Source: Cymbidium sinense (Eukaryota; Streptophyta; Magnoliopsida; Asparagales; Orchidaceae). Taken from it: a stretch of 64,000 bases of DNA. Position numbers and translations under genes: made by a program. The notes under the pieces were generated by a model. That model was given only the letters and a program-made list of their open reading frames with translations, made no database searches and was not told the origin of the DNA. The number at the start of each line of letters is the position of its first letter. Position 1 is the stretch's first letter. Location of the stretch: positions 92,289,716-92,353,715 of the forward strand of contig CM038229.1 in NCBI GenBank assembly GCA_021442155.1. The letters run 5' to 3'. Positions 23,203 to 34,760 of the stretch are shown here, piece by piece.

Positions 23203-25029
23203 TGTGGGACACCAAGCAGATCTTAGGGAGTACTTATTGAAGTGATCAGGTATGACATTAAGGAATGATGCACTATCTCAAAAGATAGAAATCATCACCT
23301 TTTAATGGACTTAATCACCTAATAAAGACTCCTAAGACATGATGGGTCTTCGAATATACCAGAGATCTTTCCCCTACTTTACATGGAGAAGTAAAGTAGG
23401 GTTTAATTTAAGCTGAGTTCATTAAGTTCCCTATGGATCAAGCCCCATAGTTAATTACATCTTAAGGAATGGGAATTCTTAGAATACTCTCTCAATTAAA
23501 GTAGAAATTAAGGTCTCCAAAGATTTCAATGAAAAGATGTCTTTTCCTCCATAGAGGCCCTTAAAGGTTAAGCCTTCCCCAGTGAAAGGATAGAAACCCT
23601 CTCTTAGCAAGAGTGAAGCAATATGCATGCATGATGTGAGACATACAACATTAAGTTAAGGGGCTACTAAATCTTTTAATTATCTTGATTTAATGCTTGG
23701 GCTTTATGTGAGGTTATGAATTATTTAAAACTTTAGTTATGAGTTGTAGTTGGGTAAAGATTTATTGTCCCCAATAAGCCTAATCATCCACACATTCAAA
23801 CATCAATCATTTAATAAAATAAGGAAAAAATGCCATTTCTAGTACAAATCCTAAATAAATCATCAACAAATTTCCATAACTATCATGAAAAAATAAAAGG
23901 CTGATGCGGTTAAATACCGCCGTGCAACCTGAAAAGAAAAGATAGGTAGCCAAGCTCTACCCTTATACAACCCAAAATTATAAAATAATAATTATAATTT
24001 ATAATGAATGAATGCTATGGGGGGTCTTCATTCTTCATTCTTCATTCTACATGGCTTCATTTCTTTCCTCTTTGATTTGCTCCACTTCAAAGGCATCACT
24101 TGGCCTCCTTGGACAAAGCCTTCTAGCCAATGCTCATCCTTATCCCCCATAGCACTAATCCTAATTTCTAATTGCAAAATTACATTAAGAATAGGAAAAG
24201 TAAATCTACACCTGTAAAACAAAGGTTAGTTAAACATACATACAATCCCAAGCAATTATATCATAATTTGGACTTAGCACCATGTACATGGTTAACCAAG
24301 CCCACCTATCCTAACGGATTATGCTTGGGGGCTTAAGCAACCTAGAGAACATTTATATTTATTTTTAAGTATTAAGCATAATCCCATGCAAAAAAATATG
24401 ATTAGGCTAATCACTACCTACCATCAAGTCTGAGGCATACACCTAAGATATAGTCTCAATAATACATCCAAAATATACATCATACCAAACATCTCTCTAA
24501 CATAAAGCTAGAAGTAGTGACTTTATTCTATTGTGTGTGTTAAGGCTTGTGTGGTATGTCTTGCTAGGCATTAGAGTTGTAGTTCTATAAATATAGAAAG
24601 ATTTAATTTAACATGAAGGGTTAGTTTTTAAAGTTATTTAATTAATTTGAGAATTTTAATTTGTGTTTTCTATTGTTTCATTTGATTACCTAGCAACTAA
24701 GTGTTATAAAGAGAAGAAAAGTGGATTGACCTCTTTGATCCTTACCTTAAGCCACTTTCTAAAGCATGTTAATTTGATTTAGTTCCTTTTAGTGAATGGC
24801 TTATTACACATTTTAACTTAATCCTAAGTTTAGGCTCACTTTAAATAATCTTATTTAATATGAAAAGCATCTTAAGATTAATTCAATTGAATTACTATCA
24901 CATGACATATGTTCAATCATTGATTTCCATCACATGTAACATGCATATGATATTAATCCTAAATATACCTTGACATAAAATATGTTTTAACACATAGATG
25001 ATGAATGTAGATGTGTATATTTACAAAAG

Positions 25030-25540
25030 GAGATTTTCATTCATTAGCTAAATGCACATACAAGTGTATAAAAGTTTTAGCAGATACTTGGCCATTGTTA
25101 AACTATGGGAATGAGGTAAGACCTCCTTGGGACTACTTAATACTCACATCCCTCGATTGTCCAGATTAGATATACCCACTATTCTTGAATACAAAAGAAT
25201 GTACAAATGACTACAAGAATGGAAAATCATGCAAAAGTTGTATTTCTTTAAATTGAATTATTTATACATGTGAGCTAAAGTAAAATAGGAAATTTTCATT
25301 CATTAGCTAAATGCACATAGAAATGTATAAAAGTTTTAAGTGGATACTTCTCCATTGTTAAACCAGAGTGAGGTAAAACCCTCCTTGGGGCTACTTAAAG
25401 CCTTGCATCCCCAGAATGTCTAGACTAAATATACCCATTATTCTTGAATACACATGAATTTACAAGTGACTACAAGAATGAAAAATCATGCAAAAGTTGT
25501 ATTTCTTTCAATTGAATTATTTATATATGTGAAGTTCTAT
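25030..25540 (+). repeat. 255-bp tandem duplication inside element X
   Basis: Two adjacent units (about 25,030-25,285 and 25,286-25,540) share TTTTCATTCATTAGCTAAAT at their starts, CTCCTTGGG in the middle and AATCATGCAAAAGTTGTATT near their ends. The same pair, inverted, is in the left arm at about 37,640-38,150. The duplication therefore predates the split of the two X arms. Confidence 0.85.
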
Positions 25541-27279
25541 CTAAATTCTAACATAGAAAGACATAGAGTGAATCCAAACAAATGTTGTGTCCTTTTCAAA
25601 TGGACTATACTCAAGTTAACATTCAAACTTTATGTAAATCCATATAGACTAAAGAAAGAGAACTCCATATCACATGTTCTAAGCCATAGACACATGCAAG
25701 CTTATAAATATTTATAACTATTATCACTCAAATATAATAGTTGACTTATAAACTTTTGAAAATAACTTTGATATAATAGTGATAATAGCCACACATATAT
25801 TAAATTAGATCAACACCTGCAAGCTTGAAATAATGGGAACCATTTGATTTAGTTAATTTTTCAAAAGATGAATGCATGAATCAAATGACATACAACATTT
25901 AATATGATTGGAGAAGAATAACTAAACATAAACACATGATTTCGTTCAATTAAATTAATTCCAAAGGACAATCATATCAAATAAAATCATTATAGGAAAC
26001 CAAAGTTTCTTATGTCACTTTTAACTTTTATGTTTGGATTTTATTAAATGAAATAAAGGAAAGTTTGCTGATCCTAACCCATTCCCATGTTTGTGAATTT
26101 ATTTTGTTTAATCAAATGTAATTAAGTGGATTTTATGGATTAATTAGGTTGTAATATGCATTGAATCTACTAATTAACCCTTACCTATGTTACCTTAAAG
26201 TAATTAATTAAATAATTATGAGCCAACATGATATGCATGGAAAATAACTTGCAATGATCCTAAGAAATGAAAGAGCCTAATGAAATTAGCTCACAATTAT
26301 TGATTAATTAGATTAAAAAATTTAATTAATTACTTTTATTATTTTCCACACATATGGATAAATCATAATTTCATTTACTCTCTTTAGGCTATTAAACACC
26401 TAAAGATCTACCCATGAATTAATTAATGAAGATCAAATGTTGTAATTTTAATTTGATTAATCAAATCATTAATTAATTAATCAATCTTGTATATGCCAAA
26501 TTGATTAATTATCCTCCAAATGAGAAAGATATCCTAATTATTTTCCTCCAATATTTTATATGAATAACTAATCAAATAAAGCTTAGTCAATTATAATTAA
26601 TAGTTAAATTAATTATAATTAAGAATATGTCTCATAACTAAATTTTCTTTTTTGACTTTTAGGATGAACATATAATAACTAGGATTGAATTGATTTTTTT
26701 ATCATTAATAAATTGTGTTCAAATTTTTATATTTGATTGTAATATTTATAATGTTATTGGTTTACTTAATTTTTTATACAAAGTTTTACTTAAATTTTAT
26801 GATAAATTAATTTGTACATTTTTTTGTATTTTGTTTGATTACATATTATTTCTTTCTTTTATTTATTCCAAAGATTGATTAACTCTTTTTTTTAAGATCC
26901 GATTGAATTTAATAATAAATAAAATATTAGATTAATCATGATCATTTGATCAAAGATCAAATGGCCCATGAGTTAATCATGGCTTGATAGGTGCAATCAA
27001 ATCACTATGCCATTTTACCTAATCAAAACTATTCACTTCAGACACATAAAATGAATGGTCTTACTTTTATCTCTAAACTCCCAAAATGATTAGTAAAGTG
27101 CACATGCTCTAAAGGTTGGATCTAACAATGCTTAAGGATTTCTAAGAGTTTAAGAATTATACCTCACTCGAGTTAATGTTGATGGATTCCAACCAAGAGG
27201 TGGCTTCATTTGGAAGAAGCGAAGCCTATTGAGGTGTGTTGGGTCATATCAATACTTTAGCTAGCATTCTTTTCTTTGC

Positions 27280-28265
27280 TCCTATGGTTGCTTCCTCCTC
27301 ACTTTCTCATAGACACGCGGCTTTTGGCATCTTCTTGTAAGAGGAAAATCAAAATTCTTGACTTTTCTAAATGTTCTTAGAACAATCTTATCCATATATA
27401 TAGTCTCATTTAGATGATCAAACTCATGCTTTGTAATATCGAGCCATCCATCTAAAGTAGCAATTTTAATAGGTTGACCAAAATGATCATGACTGTGACC
27501 TTCACTAGATGCCGCTCTGTAGCTCTAAATCCATCAATGCTTAAACATCTTTAAAGAACAAAGCTATTTTGATTCCCTTTCTTCTAAAGCTTTTGGATTA
27601 ATTATTACGAGATTAAAAGGTCGATGGTCTTGTGCATCTTTCACTCTAAGAGAGTAGCTAATGTATTCCTTTGTGTCTTGAAGAACAATAATCTCACTCA
27701 AATTATATATATGATGTGTTAGGGCATTGAGAACATTAGGTTCAAAATCCTCTGGCGAGCATACCACTATGGATCATTAAAGAACCCTCGGAGTGCCTTT
27801 GATTTGGAATTTTTTGTTGATCATTGAGGATGGATTTTATGACAATTAAACCCACGGCATACTATTACATCAATACTTTCACCTATTCCATGGTCATTCA
27901 TTTCCCTCAAAGGAATAATCTGGAGCGTCGACACAGAGCCTTCCGCATAACTACAATCATGTCATCTATGATCTTCTGGATCTTCTTTGATTTGATCTCC
28001 TCCAAGGAGACCTCAATGGTGGGCTCATGGAGGACCATATCATTGGCCCGATAATTTTAGTGGATTCTTTCTTCACGCTAAATCCAGAGAACCATCCAGA
28101 GACTTTTGAAGGGGTTCTTCTATGACCAGTGATGCAATGGGAGAAGCAATGAAGAATGAGACCAATGCTTGGAGCTAGAAAGTCACAGTCTTTATGAAGG
28201 AGGATGGTGGCATAGAGGGATAGTTCACTGGTAGCCAGGCTATGCGAGTGGCATGGTTTGATCAA
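27280..28265 (-). pseudogene. PDF1A: Peptide deformylase 1A pseudogene (organellar PDF1A type)
   Basis: Peptide deformylase removes the formyl group from nascent organellar proteins, and PDF1A is the plant mitochondrial/plastid form. On the minus strand the pieces match the family in order. SGWFSGFSVKKES is the end of the transit region (about 28,080). VLHEPTIEVSLEEI and KIQKIIDDMIVVMRKA lie at 27,940-28,040. EIIVLQDTKEYISY, HRPFNLVIINPK, ALFF and GQPIKIATLDGWLD lie at 27,440-27,700. The metal-binding HEFDHL (HExxH) is at 27,411-27,428, then RTFRKVKNFDFPL. The GxGLAAPQ motif is replaced by unrelated sequence, and the EGCLS motif carries a stop and lacks its cysteine. Frame changes and stops make it non-functional. 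No intron-like break is obvious, so it may be a processed copy, but I cannot show a poly(A) tail. It lies within element X and has no evident counterpart in the left arm. Confidence 0.85.
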
Positions 28266-28679
28266 TCAATTAAAAAATTCATGGCATGTCTCATGTTCTT
28301 TCTGAGTAGCAGTTTATGGCCTAGTTGAGATAAAAAAAAGTCTCAATCGGCCTACCATGCTCTTGTGTGTGAGTTTTGGAGAAAGTGAGGGAAGAGGTCA
28401 CCTACTAGAGGAAGAGGGAGGCGTGGATGTGCTTGGGTTGGCTAGGCTTCATGGTTGAGAGGAAAGATGGACGTGAGAGGAGGTTCACTTTCATCTTTGC
28501 ATCCAATGAGGAGAGGTGCTCGAGATATTTTTTATTTTTTATTTTTTAGGGATGGGATGGGAGAGCTGCTCTCAAGTGAAGTAGGAATGAGAGGACTTTA
28601 GCTTCTCTTACATGAAGGAGATGAGAAAAAAGGACAGCCTCATTTTTTGTTTTTTCTAGTGTGTCTATATTTTTTGCTA

Positions 28680-28682
<3 letters not shown>

Positions 28683-28717
<35 letters not shown>
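28683..28717 (+). repeat. (GA)n microsatellite
   Basis: About 17 uninterrupted GA units. The Leu/Ser-repeat open frame across it on the minus strand is an artefact of the microsatellite. Confidence 0.97.
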
Positions 28718-28719
<2 letters not shown>

Positions 28720-28722
<3 letters not shown>

Positions 28723-29138
28723 CTTTGTCTTACATGCCCCAACTTCTCCCATGTTCCCACTTTTTATTTCTTTTTTTCTTTGCATTTCTTTATATGTTGT
28801 CATGATCACATAAATTAGCAAGGAGTAGGTCATTTAATAGTTTTGTCTTTTTCACATTTTTTTAAAAAATTTGGTGAAACTTGATTTTTTTTAAATAAAT
28901 GATTTTAAAAGTTTTACAAAATTTTAATAACTTTAGTAAATAATTGAATGAAAATTTATAAGTTGTGTATAAATAAGATAATTTTAATTATGATTAATAA
29001 TTGTTGATAATATGGATTCATAATTTGATAAATTAATTATTTTGATTTAATTGTTAATATATTATATATATAACATTTATTTATAGTTTTTATTTTGATT
29101 TAATTTGAATAAATTTTGTTTGATGTTTAGAATTAGTT

Positions 29139-29140
<2 letters not shown>
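28720..29140. other. AT-rich stretch without recognisable features
   Basis: Between the (GA)n and (CT)n tracts, part of element X. It holds only AT-rich, TTGATTTAATTT-like sequence. I see no coding or RNA signal. Confidence 0.6.

Positions 29141-29141
<1 letters not shown>

Positions 29142-29177
<36 letters not shown>
29142..29177 (+). repeat. (CT)n microsatellite
   Basis: About 18 CT units, in inverse orientation to the (GA)n at 28,683-28,717. Confidence 0.97.
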
Positions 29178-29180
<3 letters not shown>

Positions 29181-29923
29181 GTAGTTCATTTTAGATTTCA
29201 AATGGATTGTGTATGTTAAATTAAAATTTGTTGTTTGTTATTATCATTTTCTTTTTATACATATTAGTGACTTAACATTGAAATCATGATTTGATTTAAT
29301 TTAGGCTTAAACTTGACTAAAATTGCATTTGATTTTGAATTCTAATATGAATGATTTACTTGATGGTTTTGATTATATATGTAAAACTTTGAATGATGAT
29401 TGAAGGATTGATTTGGTTGTTGGCTAAGTCCATGAAATTGGCTTAAAGGTTTTATTTGGATTTAATTTGATTTGGGTTTGGATCATGATTTGAAGTTTAG
29501 TTTGAATTTGAATTTGATATATTGATCTTTGAAAATTAATTTAATTTGGATTGATTTGGATTTGGCTAAGGCTAAGTCCATAAGAGAAATCATGGGTCTT
29601 ATGAAGGATTTTGATTTTTGATTTGATCATGGGCTTCAATCGTTTGATTAGGATTTGAATTTGGATTTTAATATTTGAATTGAATTTGAGGTTTGGTTTG
29701 AGAAGGTGAACACAGGTTAGATTTAGGCTATAGAGTAGGAGAGTCTCCTTAATTCCTAAGGCATAGTCTAATCCTATGATTAACCCTTCTATGTCTTTAG
29801 GTTTAGGTTAAGTGTTCACCTAATCACTAAAAGTGTCTTATGGCTAAGGAAGTCTTAGTGTCTAGAAGATCCCTACGTCTAAGAAGAGGAGGTTGAGAAC
29901 TCACTCCAAAAGTGATGTCAACA

Positions 29924-30319
29924 TTAATATGATGAATCAACATGTTCTAAAATCTAAAGGAGAAAGTATTTAATATTTTATAATTATATTTAATAGAAAC
30001 CAAAGAGGAGCATGATCAAACAAGGTTCTTTGCTTAAATGATCTATATAAGTAATATGCCATTGAGTAATCCAATGAGTATTAAAAAGAATTTGATCTAA
30101 CCTTTTGCCAAAGTCTGGAGTTTTACTAAGTATAATTAGAAGCCTTAAAACTAATATCAATCAAATTACAATCAAGGATCATATTGCAAATTCTTTGATG
30201 GAATGAATATTAGGAGAGCAACCAACACTTTGTTCATAAGAGAATAAAATAATGTTGAAATCCCTCCAACAAACCATGTTTATTGACAGATGTAGCAAAA
30301 TTCATAAATTATCCCGAAG
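29924..30319 (-). pseudogene. LINE C endonuclease fragment (continuation of LINE C beyond element X)
   Basis: Aligns base for base with the endonuclease region of LINE B (about 12,510-12,880). Shared phrases on + include GAGCATGATCA, TTTGCCAAAGTCTGGAG and TTGATGGAATGAAT. On the minus strand it encodes the SDHAPL-like and YTW-like parts of the APE endonuclease, with frame breaks. It begins where the LINE C part at 23,202 stops, and it runs into the assembly gap. It belongs to the same insertion as 18,739-23,202. Confidence 0.8.
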
Positions 30320-30419
30320 NNNNNNNNNNNNNNNNNNNNNNNNNNNNNNNNNNNNNNNNNNNNNNNNNNNNNNNNNNNNNNNNNNNNNNNNNNNNNNNNN
30401 NNNNNNNNNNNNNNNNNNN
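30320..30419. other. Assembly gap (100 N)
   Basis: Exactly 100 N, the usual placeholder for a gap of unknown size. The left side ends in LINE C and the right side starts inside element X. Confidence 0.99.
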
Positions 30420-30899
30420 TGATTTGGATTTTGGTTCGGATCATGATTTGAAGTTGAGTTTGAGTTTGAATTTGATAAATTGATCAAAGGGTTGAATTGA
30501 TTTTTGAGAAAATTAATTTAATTTGGATTGATTTAGATTTGGTTAAGGCTAAGTCCATAAGATAAATCATAGAGCTTAGGAACGATTTTGATTTTGGATT
30601 CGATCTTGGGCTTCAGTCATTTGATTTGGATTTGAATTTAGATTTTGATATTTGAATTGAATTTGAGGTTTGTTCTGAAAAGCTAAACATAAGTCAGATT
30701 TAGGTAATAGAGTGGGTGAGTCTCTTTAATCCCTAAGGCATAACATAATTCTATGGTTAACCCTCTATGTTTTTAGGATTAGGTTAAGTTTTAACCTAAT
30801 TTCTAGAAGTGTTTTGTGACTAAGGATGTCTTAGTGTCTAGAAAACTCATAGGCCTAAGAAGAAGAGGTTGAGAACTCACTCCAAAAGTGAGGTCAACA
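30420..30899 (-). repeat. Element X terminal fragment after the gap
   Basis: Closely similar to 29,440-29,923 with scattered differences. It ends at the same terminus (AAAGTGAGGTCAACA against AAAGTGATGTCAACA), after which the two sequences share nothing. This supports a discrete end of element X. Confidence 0.8.
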
Positions 30900-32723
30900 A
30901 ATGGACCCATAATAGGTGTGGTGTGCGACAAGGCACCACCTTTGGCGTTGAGATGATCAACAACATCCAAAGGATTGCAAATACTAACGAAAATGATCTA
31001 TGTCTAAGTCCGAAAGGTAGATAGAATCATGATATTAGTGCAACACAACTCAACTTATGCTAATGGCATAAGAGAACAAAGTAGATTTGGTTGGAATTTC
31101 ATGTTAAGGACAGGAAGGAGATCCGTTAAAGGATCGCACATGCATTGGGCATGACATGTAAGTGGTTTATGCTGAGGGCATAAAAGGAAAAATCCACTAA
31201 GGATTAAGTATATGAACCTTCCACTAGGGAAGCAGGTTCTATCAGATATGGATTTGAGTTTGATTGTGAATATGATTAGTTTTGGTGTGTCTCCAGGATA
31301 AGAATCTATAATCCCGGGATCAAGATCAATTAATTTTAATTTATTTTATTTTAATTGATGTTGAGGCATATCTAGGGATATGGATTTGAATCTGAGATTG
31401 AGAATGTGAACCTTCACTAGGGAAGCGTTTGGGCTACCACTAGGGATAAGGGCTTGATTGGATTTCTTATGGCTCTACTGGGGAGAATAATTTTGAATTG
31501 AGGGTTCATCCACTGGGGACATAAGCCTGGTTGAATTTGTTAGATTCAGATTTTGATTTAGGCTCTACCAGGGAGACTAATGATTTGCACCTCACTGGGG
31601 TAAAGTTTGGTTTGTTTGATATGTTTTGTTTGACTCCACTAGGAAGGTTGGTTTTGAATTTGGTTTGTTATGGACCTTGTGTGTGTGCGATGGACCCAGA
31701 AGGAGCCATAGCTTTGTCTTATTTTAGATTTACAAATCCAAAGGGGTAGTCCACTACCATAGGATAGGGCTATCACCTAGTGTTGCCTTTTGCAATGACG
31801 TACTTGGAAGAAAGTGTAGAAGAATTATGTGTTCCAAAGTAGGGATCATTGGGGTGATCTGCGATGGCACAAATCTAACCGACTAAGGTGATTCTTGTGA
31901 GTGCCATTGAGGATCTTACCTCAACTCAAGAGTAGTCTTGATGATTAATTTGCTTTATATTGATTTGATTTGATTTAATTTAATTTGGTGTGTTAAGTTG
32001 TGGACCCTATTGTTGTCGATGGACCCACCGAGAAGAGCTATGTGCCTTACCATCTCGTTTTAAGTCCAAAGGGGTAGTCTACAGCCCATGGTAGACTATC
32101 GACTAAGGGTTACCTTCGGTGTGCAAGGGTTGTGCTAAAGAAAGCGTGACTTACATCTTTCAAAGTGGGGAACAATCACTATGGTGACTTATTGATGGTG
32201 ACAAATCAAATCACCAACCTAAGGTGACTCGAGTGTCTAAAGACTTATGTCTCAATAGTAGTCAAGATTAATTTGATTTGATGGATCCCATCGGTGTGCA
32301 ATGGACCGCATTGAAAAGGGGCTTTGTCGGCCTTGGCCTATCTCAGATTCATCAATCCAAAGGGGTAGTCTACTGGCTGAAGGGTAAGACTATCCAACCT
32401 AAGGGGTGCCTGCCTTGTGCAACGTACCATGAAGAAAGAGTAGTAGACTTACATCTTCCTAAGCAAGGACCAGCCAATAGGGTGACCCATTGATGTACAA
32501 TAAATTGAACCCAACATAGGGCTGGCCATCAGTGTGCAATGGTCATGCTGGAAACAATGTGTAGCAGACTTACATCTTCCAAAGCAAGAATGACTGCAGG
32601 GGTAACCCGTCGGTGGAAAAATATATTGAACCTGACCTAAAGGAGACTACTAAAAGTGTGTTGTGGCGGGACTTATCTCAACTCAAGTAGTCAAGCAATT
32701 CCTATAGGAGTTTTTTTGCTTCT
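30900..32723 (+). repeat. Island of tandem repeats between two X ends
   Basis: More GC-rich than its surroundings. About 31,640-32,640 holds three to four imperfect units of about 300 bp. Landmarks are TCCAAAGGGGTAGTC near 31,737, 32,065 and 32,356, and ACTTACATCTT near 32,149, 32,449 and 32,569. About 31,200-31,650 holds a shorter scattered motif, CCACTAGGGA or CTACTGGGGA, at 31,208, 31,410, 31,437, 31,476, 31,510, 31,563, 31,594 and 31,637. No credible protein is encoded. It sits between head-to-head X ends at 30,899 and 32,724. Confidence 0.75.
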
Positions 32724-33259
32724 TATTGACTTCATTTTGGAGGGATTTCTCAACTTTTCATCATAGATCTAGGACTCTTGTAGACACTAAGAGCTCCTTC
32801 TAAAGACACTTCTAGTGATTAGGTGAACACTTAACCTAAGAGACTTATAAGGGTTAGCCATAAGAATAGGTTATGCCTTAGGGACTTAGGAAGACTTACC
32901 TACCCTATAGCATAAACCCAATCTATGCTTTCCTCCTCAAACCAAAGCTCAAATTCAAATACCAAATCTAAATCCAAATTCCAAAGCAAATGATTGAAAT
33001 CCATCAAATCCAAAATCAAAACCCTTCCTAAGCCCTTTGATTTCATTTTATGAACTTAGCCTTAACCAAATTCAATTGATTTTCTCCAAGATCAATTCAA
33101 TCCTCAATCATTTATCAAATCCAAATCCAAATTCCAAACCAAATGATTAGAACCCATGATCAAATCAAAATCAAAATCCCTCTCAAAGCCTTGTGGAATT
33201 CCATAAACCTAGTTAAATCTCCTCCCAATTTAACCCAAATTTAATTGATCTCTTCATGA

Positions 33260-33960
33260 ATCATTTATATCTTCATTTATACTCACAAACATAAATGAGA
33301 TATAAACTCAAATAGCCAAAACTAAATCAACCTAAATCAAACCATGCCAAATCCCCTCTTAAGCCATATGGACCTATCTCCATAAGCTTAGCCAAATCTC
33401 TACAAATCAACCCAAAATCCATTGGTTTCTTTATAAACATATTAATCCATCATTTATACTCATAAATGTAATTGAAACTCACCTTCCAATGACCAAAAAT
33501 AAATCAAACTAAATCAATTCCCTACTTAAGCCCTTTTGACCTACATCCTTAAGCTTGGTCGAATTTGCTTCCAAACCACTCCAAACTCAAATGATTTTCT
33601 CATGAATCATTTATATCTTCATTTATATTCTTAAATATAAATGAAATATAAATTCAAATAGGCAAAAAAAATCCAATCAAAGTCCAATTTATACCCTTTA
33701 AGCCAAATTTCTTGGACTTAACAAATCCTATCCAAATCAAGTAAAACTAATGGATTTTCTCTTAAATCAATCATTCCTTCAATCATCTATCCAAATATAA
33801 ATGAAAACTACATCATGAAGCCAAATCAAAATCAACTCAAGTCAAATCCATCCTAGCCCATTTGACTTGAAATATTCAAATGAACCAAAATCATTTGAAC
33901 AAACCAATACAATTGAATTTATATGTAAATCTCAAATCCATATATAAACTCACTTAAATT
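33260..33960 (+). repeat. Degenerate tandem repeats of about 160-180 bp
   Basis: The phrase CATTTATACTCATAAATGTAA and variants recur near 33,271, 33,451, 33,617, 33,776 and 33,931. A corresponding inverted pattern (GGCTAAGTCCATAAG near 29,430, 29,570 and 30,550) is visible in the right arm. No coding content. Confidence 0.55.
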
Positions 33961-34760
33961 AAACTCAACTCAAAATCAAGCCAACTAAACATAATTAGCT
34001 CACTTGACCCAAAGTGGCCAATTTGGCCCATAAACCAAAATCCAATTCAATTCAAATCAAAGTGAATTAAGCCAATCAACTTCATGTCATGATTGTTGAT
34101 CATCCTAGTTAAATTGGCATGAATTGGGTCAAACCAAGTCAACCTAGCCTATTGACCAAGTCAACCCTTTAACCCATATGAACTCAAACTAGACAAATTA
34201 CAGCCTCAACCAAATTGATTGCAACCAATGGCTCAAGTTCATTCCAAATTCATTATTGAACTTGACCAAAGCCATAATTGAGCCCAATTCGACTAGTTGG
34301 TCAACCTAACCCAACTTAGCCCAAATTGACCTAAAGGATCAAATTGGCCAAAATCCAAATTAAATCCAAATTGATTCAAACCAAAGCCTATAATTATTTT
34401 CAAATAACCAACTGAACTTGAACCAAAACCCAACCCAAGCAAATTTGGCCAATTCGATCAAATTGGTCAACTTGACCCATTTGACCTATATGAATCCAAA
34501 AGAGCCAAAATCAAATCTAGAGAAAATTGAACCAAACCAATGAGACCAATACACTCCAAATGGTCATGTGAACTTGACCCAACCCTTGGTTTGACCAAAT
34601 TAGACCAATTGGTCAACCTTACCCAACCTAACTGAATTTGACCTAAATAGGACAAATTAAGCCAAATCAAACCAAATGAACTCCAAATTACTCAAAATTT
34701 GGGCTAACCCACCTTTCTCATCTCAAATTTGCCCAAGTCAAATCCATTTACAAATGACTA
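33960..34760 (+). repeat. Low-complexity CAA/TTGACC-rich stretch
   Basis: Many spaced TTGACC, TTGGTCAA, CAAATTGG and AACCCAA words with poor G content on +. No coding sequence and no clean period. It is probably decayed repeat sequence. Confidence 0.5.

Larger units (their letters stand above)
1..26480 (+). repeat. Large direct repeat, copy 1 (about 26 kb)
   Basis: This whole stretch recurs in the same order and orientation at 37,895-64,000. The window opens inside element X, and position 1 corresponds to about 37,895. The ordered content is identical: X arm, telomere-like tract, LINE A, tract, LINE B, tract, GRP1, tract, GRP2, tract, GRP3, tract, LINE C, inverted X arm. Differences between copies are mostly short deletions rather than substitutions. 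The repeat runs off both ends of the window, so its true limits are unknown. It could be a real tandem duplication with a period near 37.7 kb, or two haplotypes joined by the scaffolder. Confidence 0.93.
23203..29923 (-). mobile_element. Element X, right arm: about 6.7 kb repeat bounded by TG...CA, inserted in LINE C
   Basis: Bounded on + by TGTGGGACACC at 23,203 and AAAGTGATGTCAACA ending at 29,923, so TG...CA overall. LINE C sequence flanks it on both sides (to 23,202 and from 29,924), which marks it as an insertion. It is largely the reverse complement of 32,724-40,235. No gag, protease, polymerase or transposase is recognised. It holds a 255-bp tandem duplication (25,030-25,540), a PDF1A pseudogene (27,280-28,265) and a (GA)n and a (CT)n microsatellite. 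It could be a very long solo LTR, a non-autonomous LTR element or another large repeat. A clear target-site duplication was not found; GATG occurs on both sides, which is weak. Confidence 0.6.

Noticed and set aside
28546..28833. Open frame with a long SLSLSL run
   Set aside because: Produced by the (GA)n microsatellite.
30283..30483. Open frames crossing the assembly gap
   Set aside because: They consist mostly of N and have no meaning.
34000..34760. Dense TTGAC words as possible W-box regulatory cluster
   Set aside because: The words occur in a long low-complexity stretch with no gene next to it; better explained by base composition.
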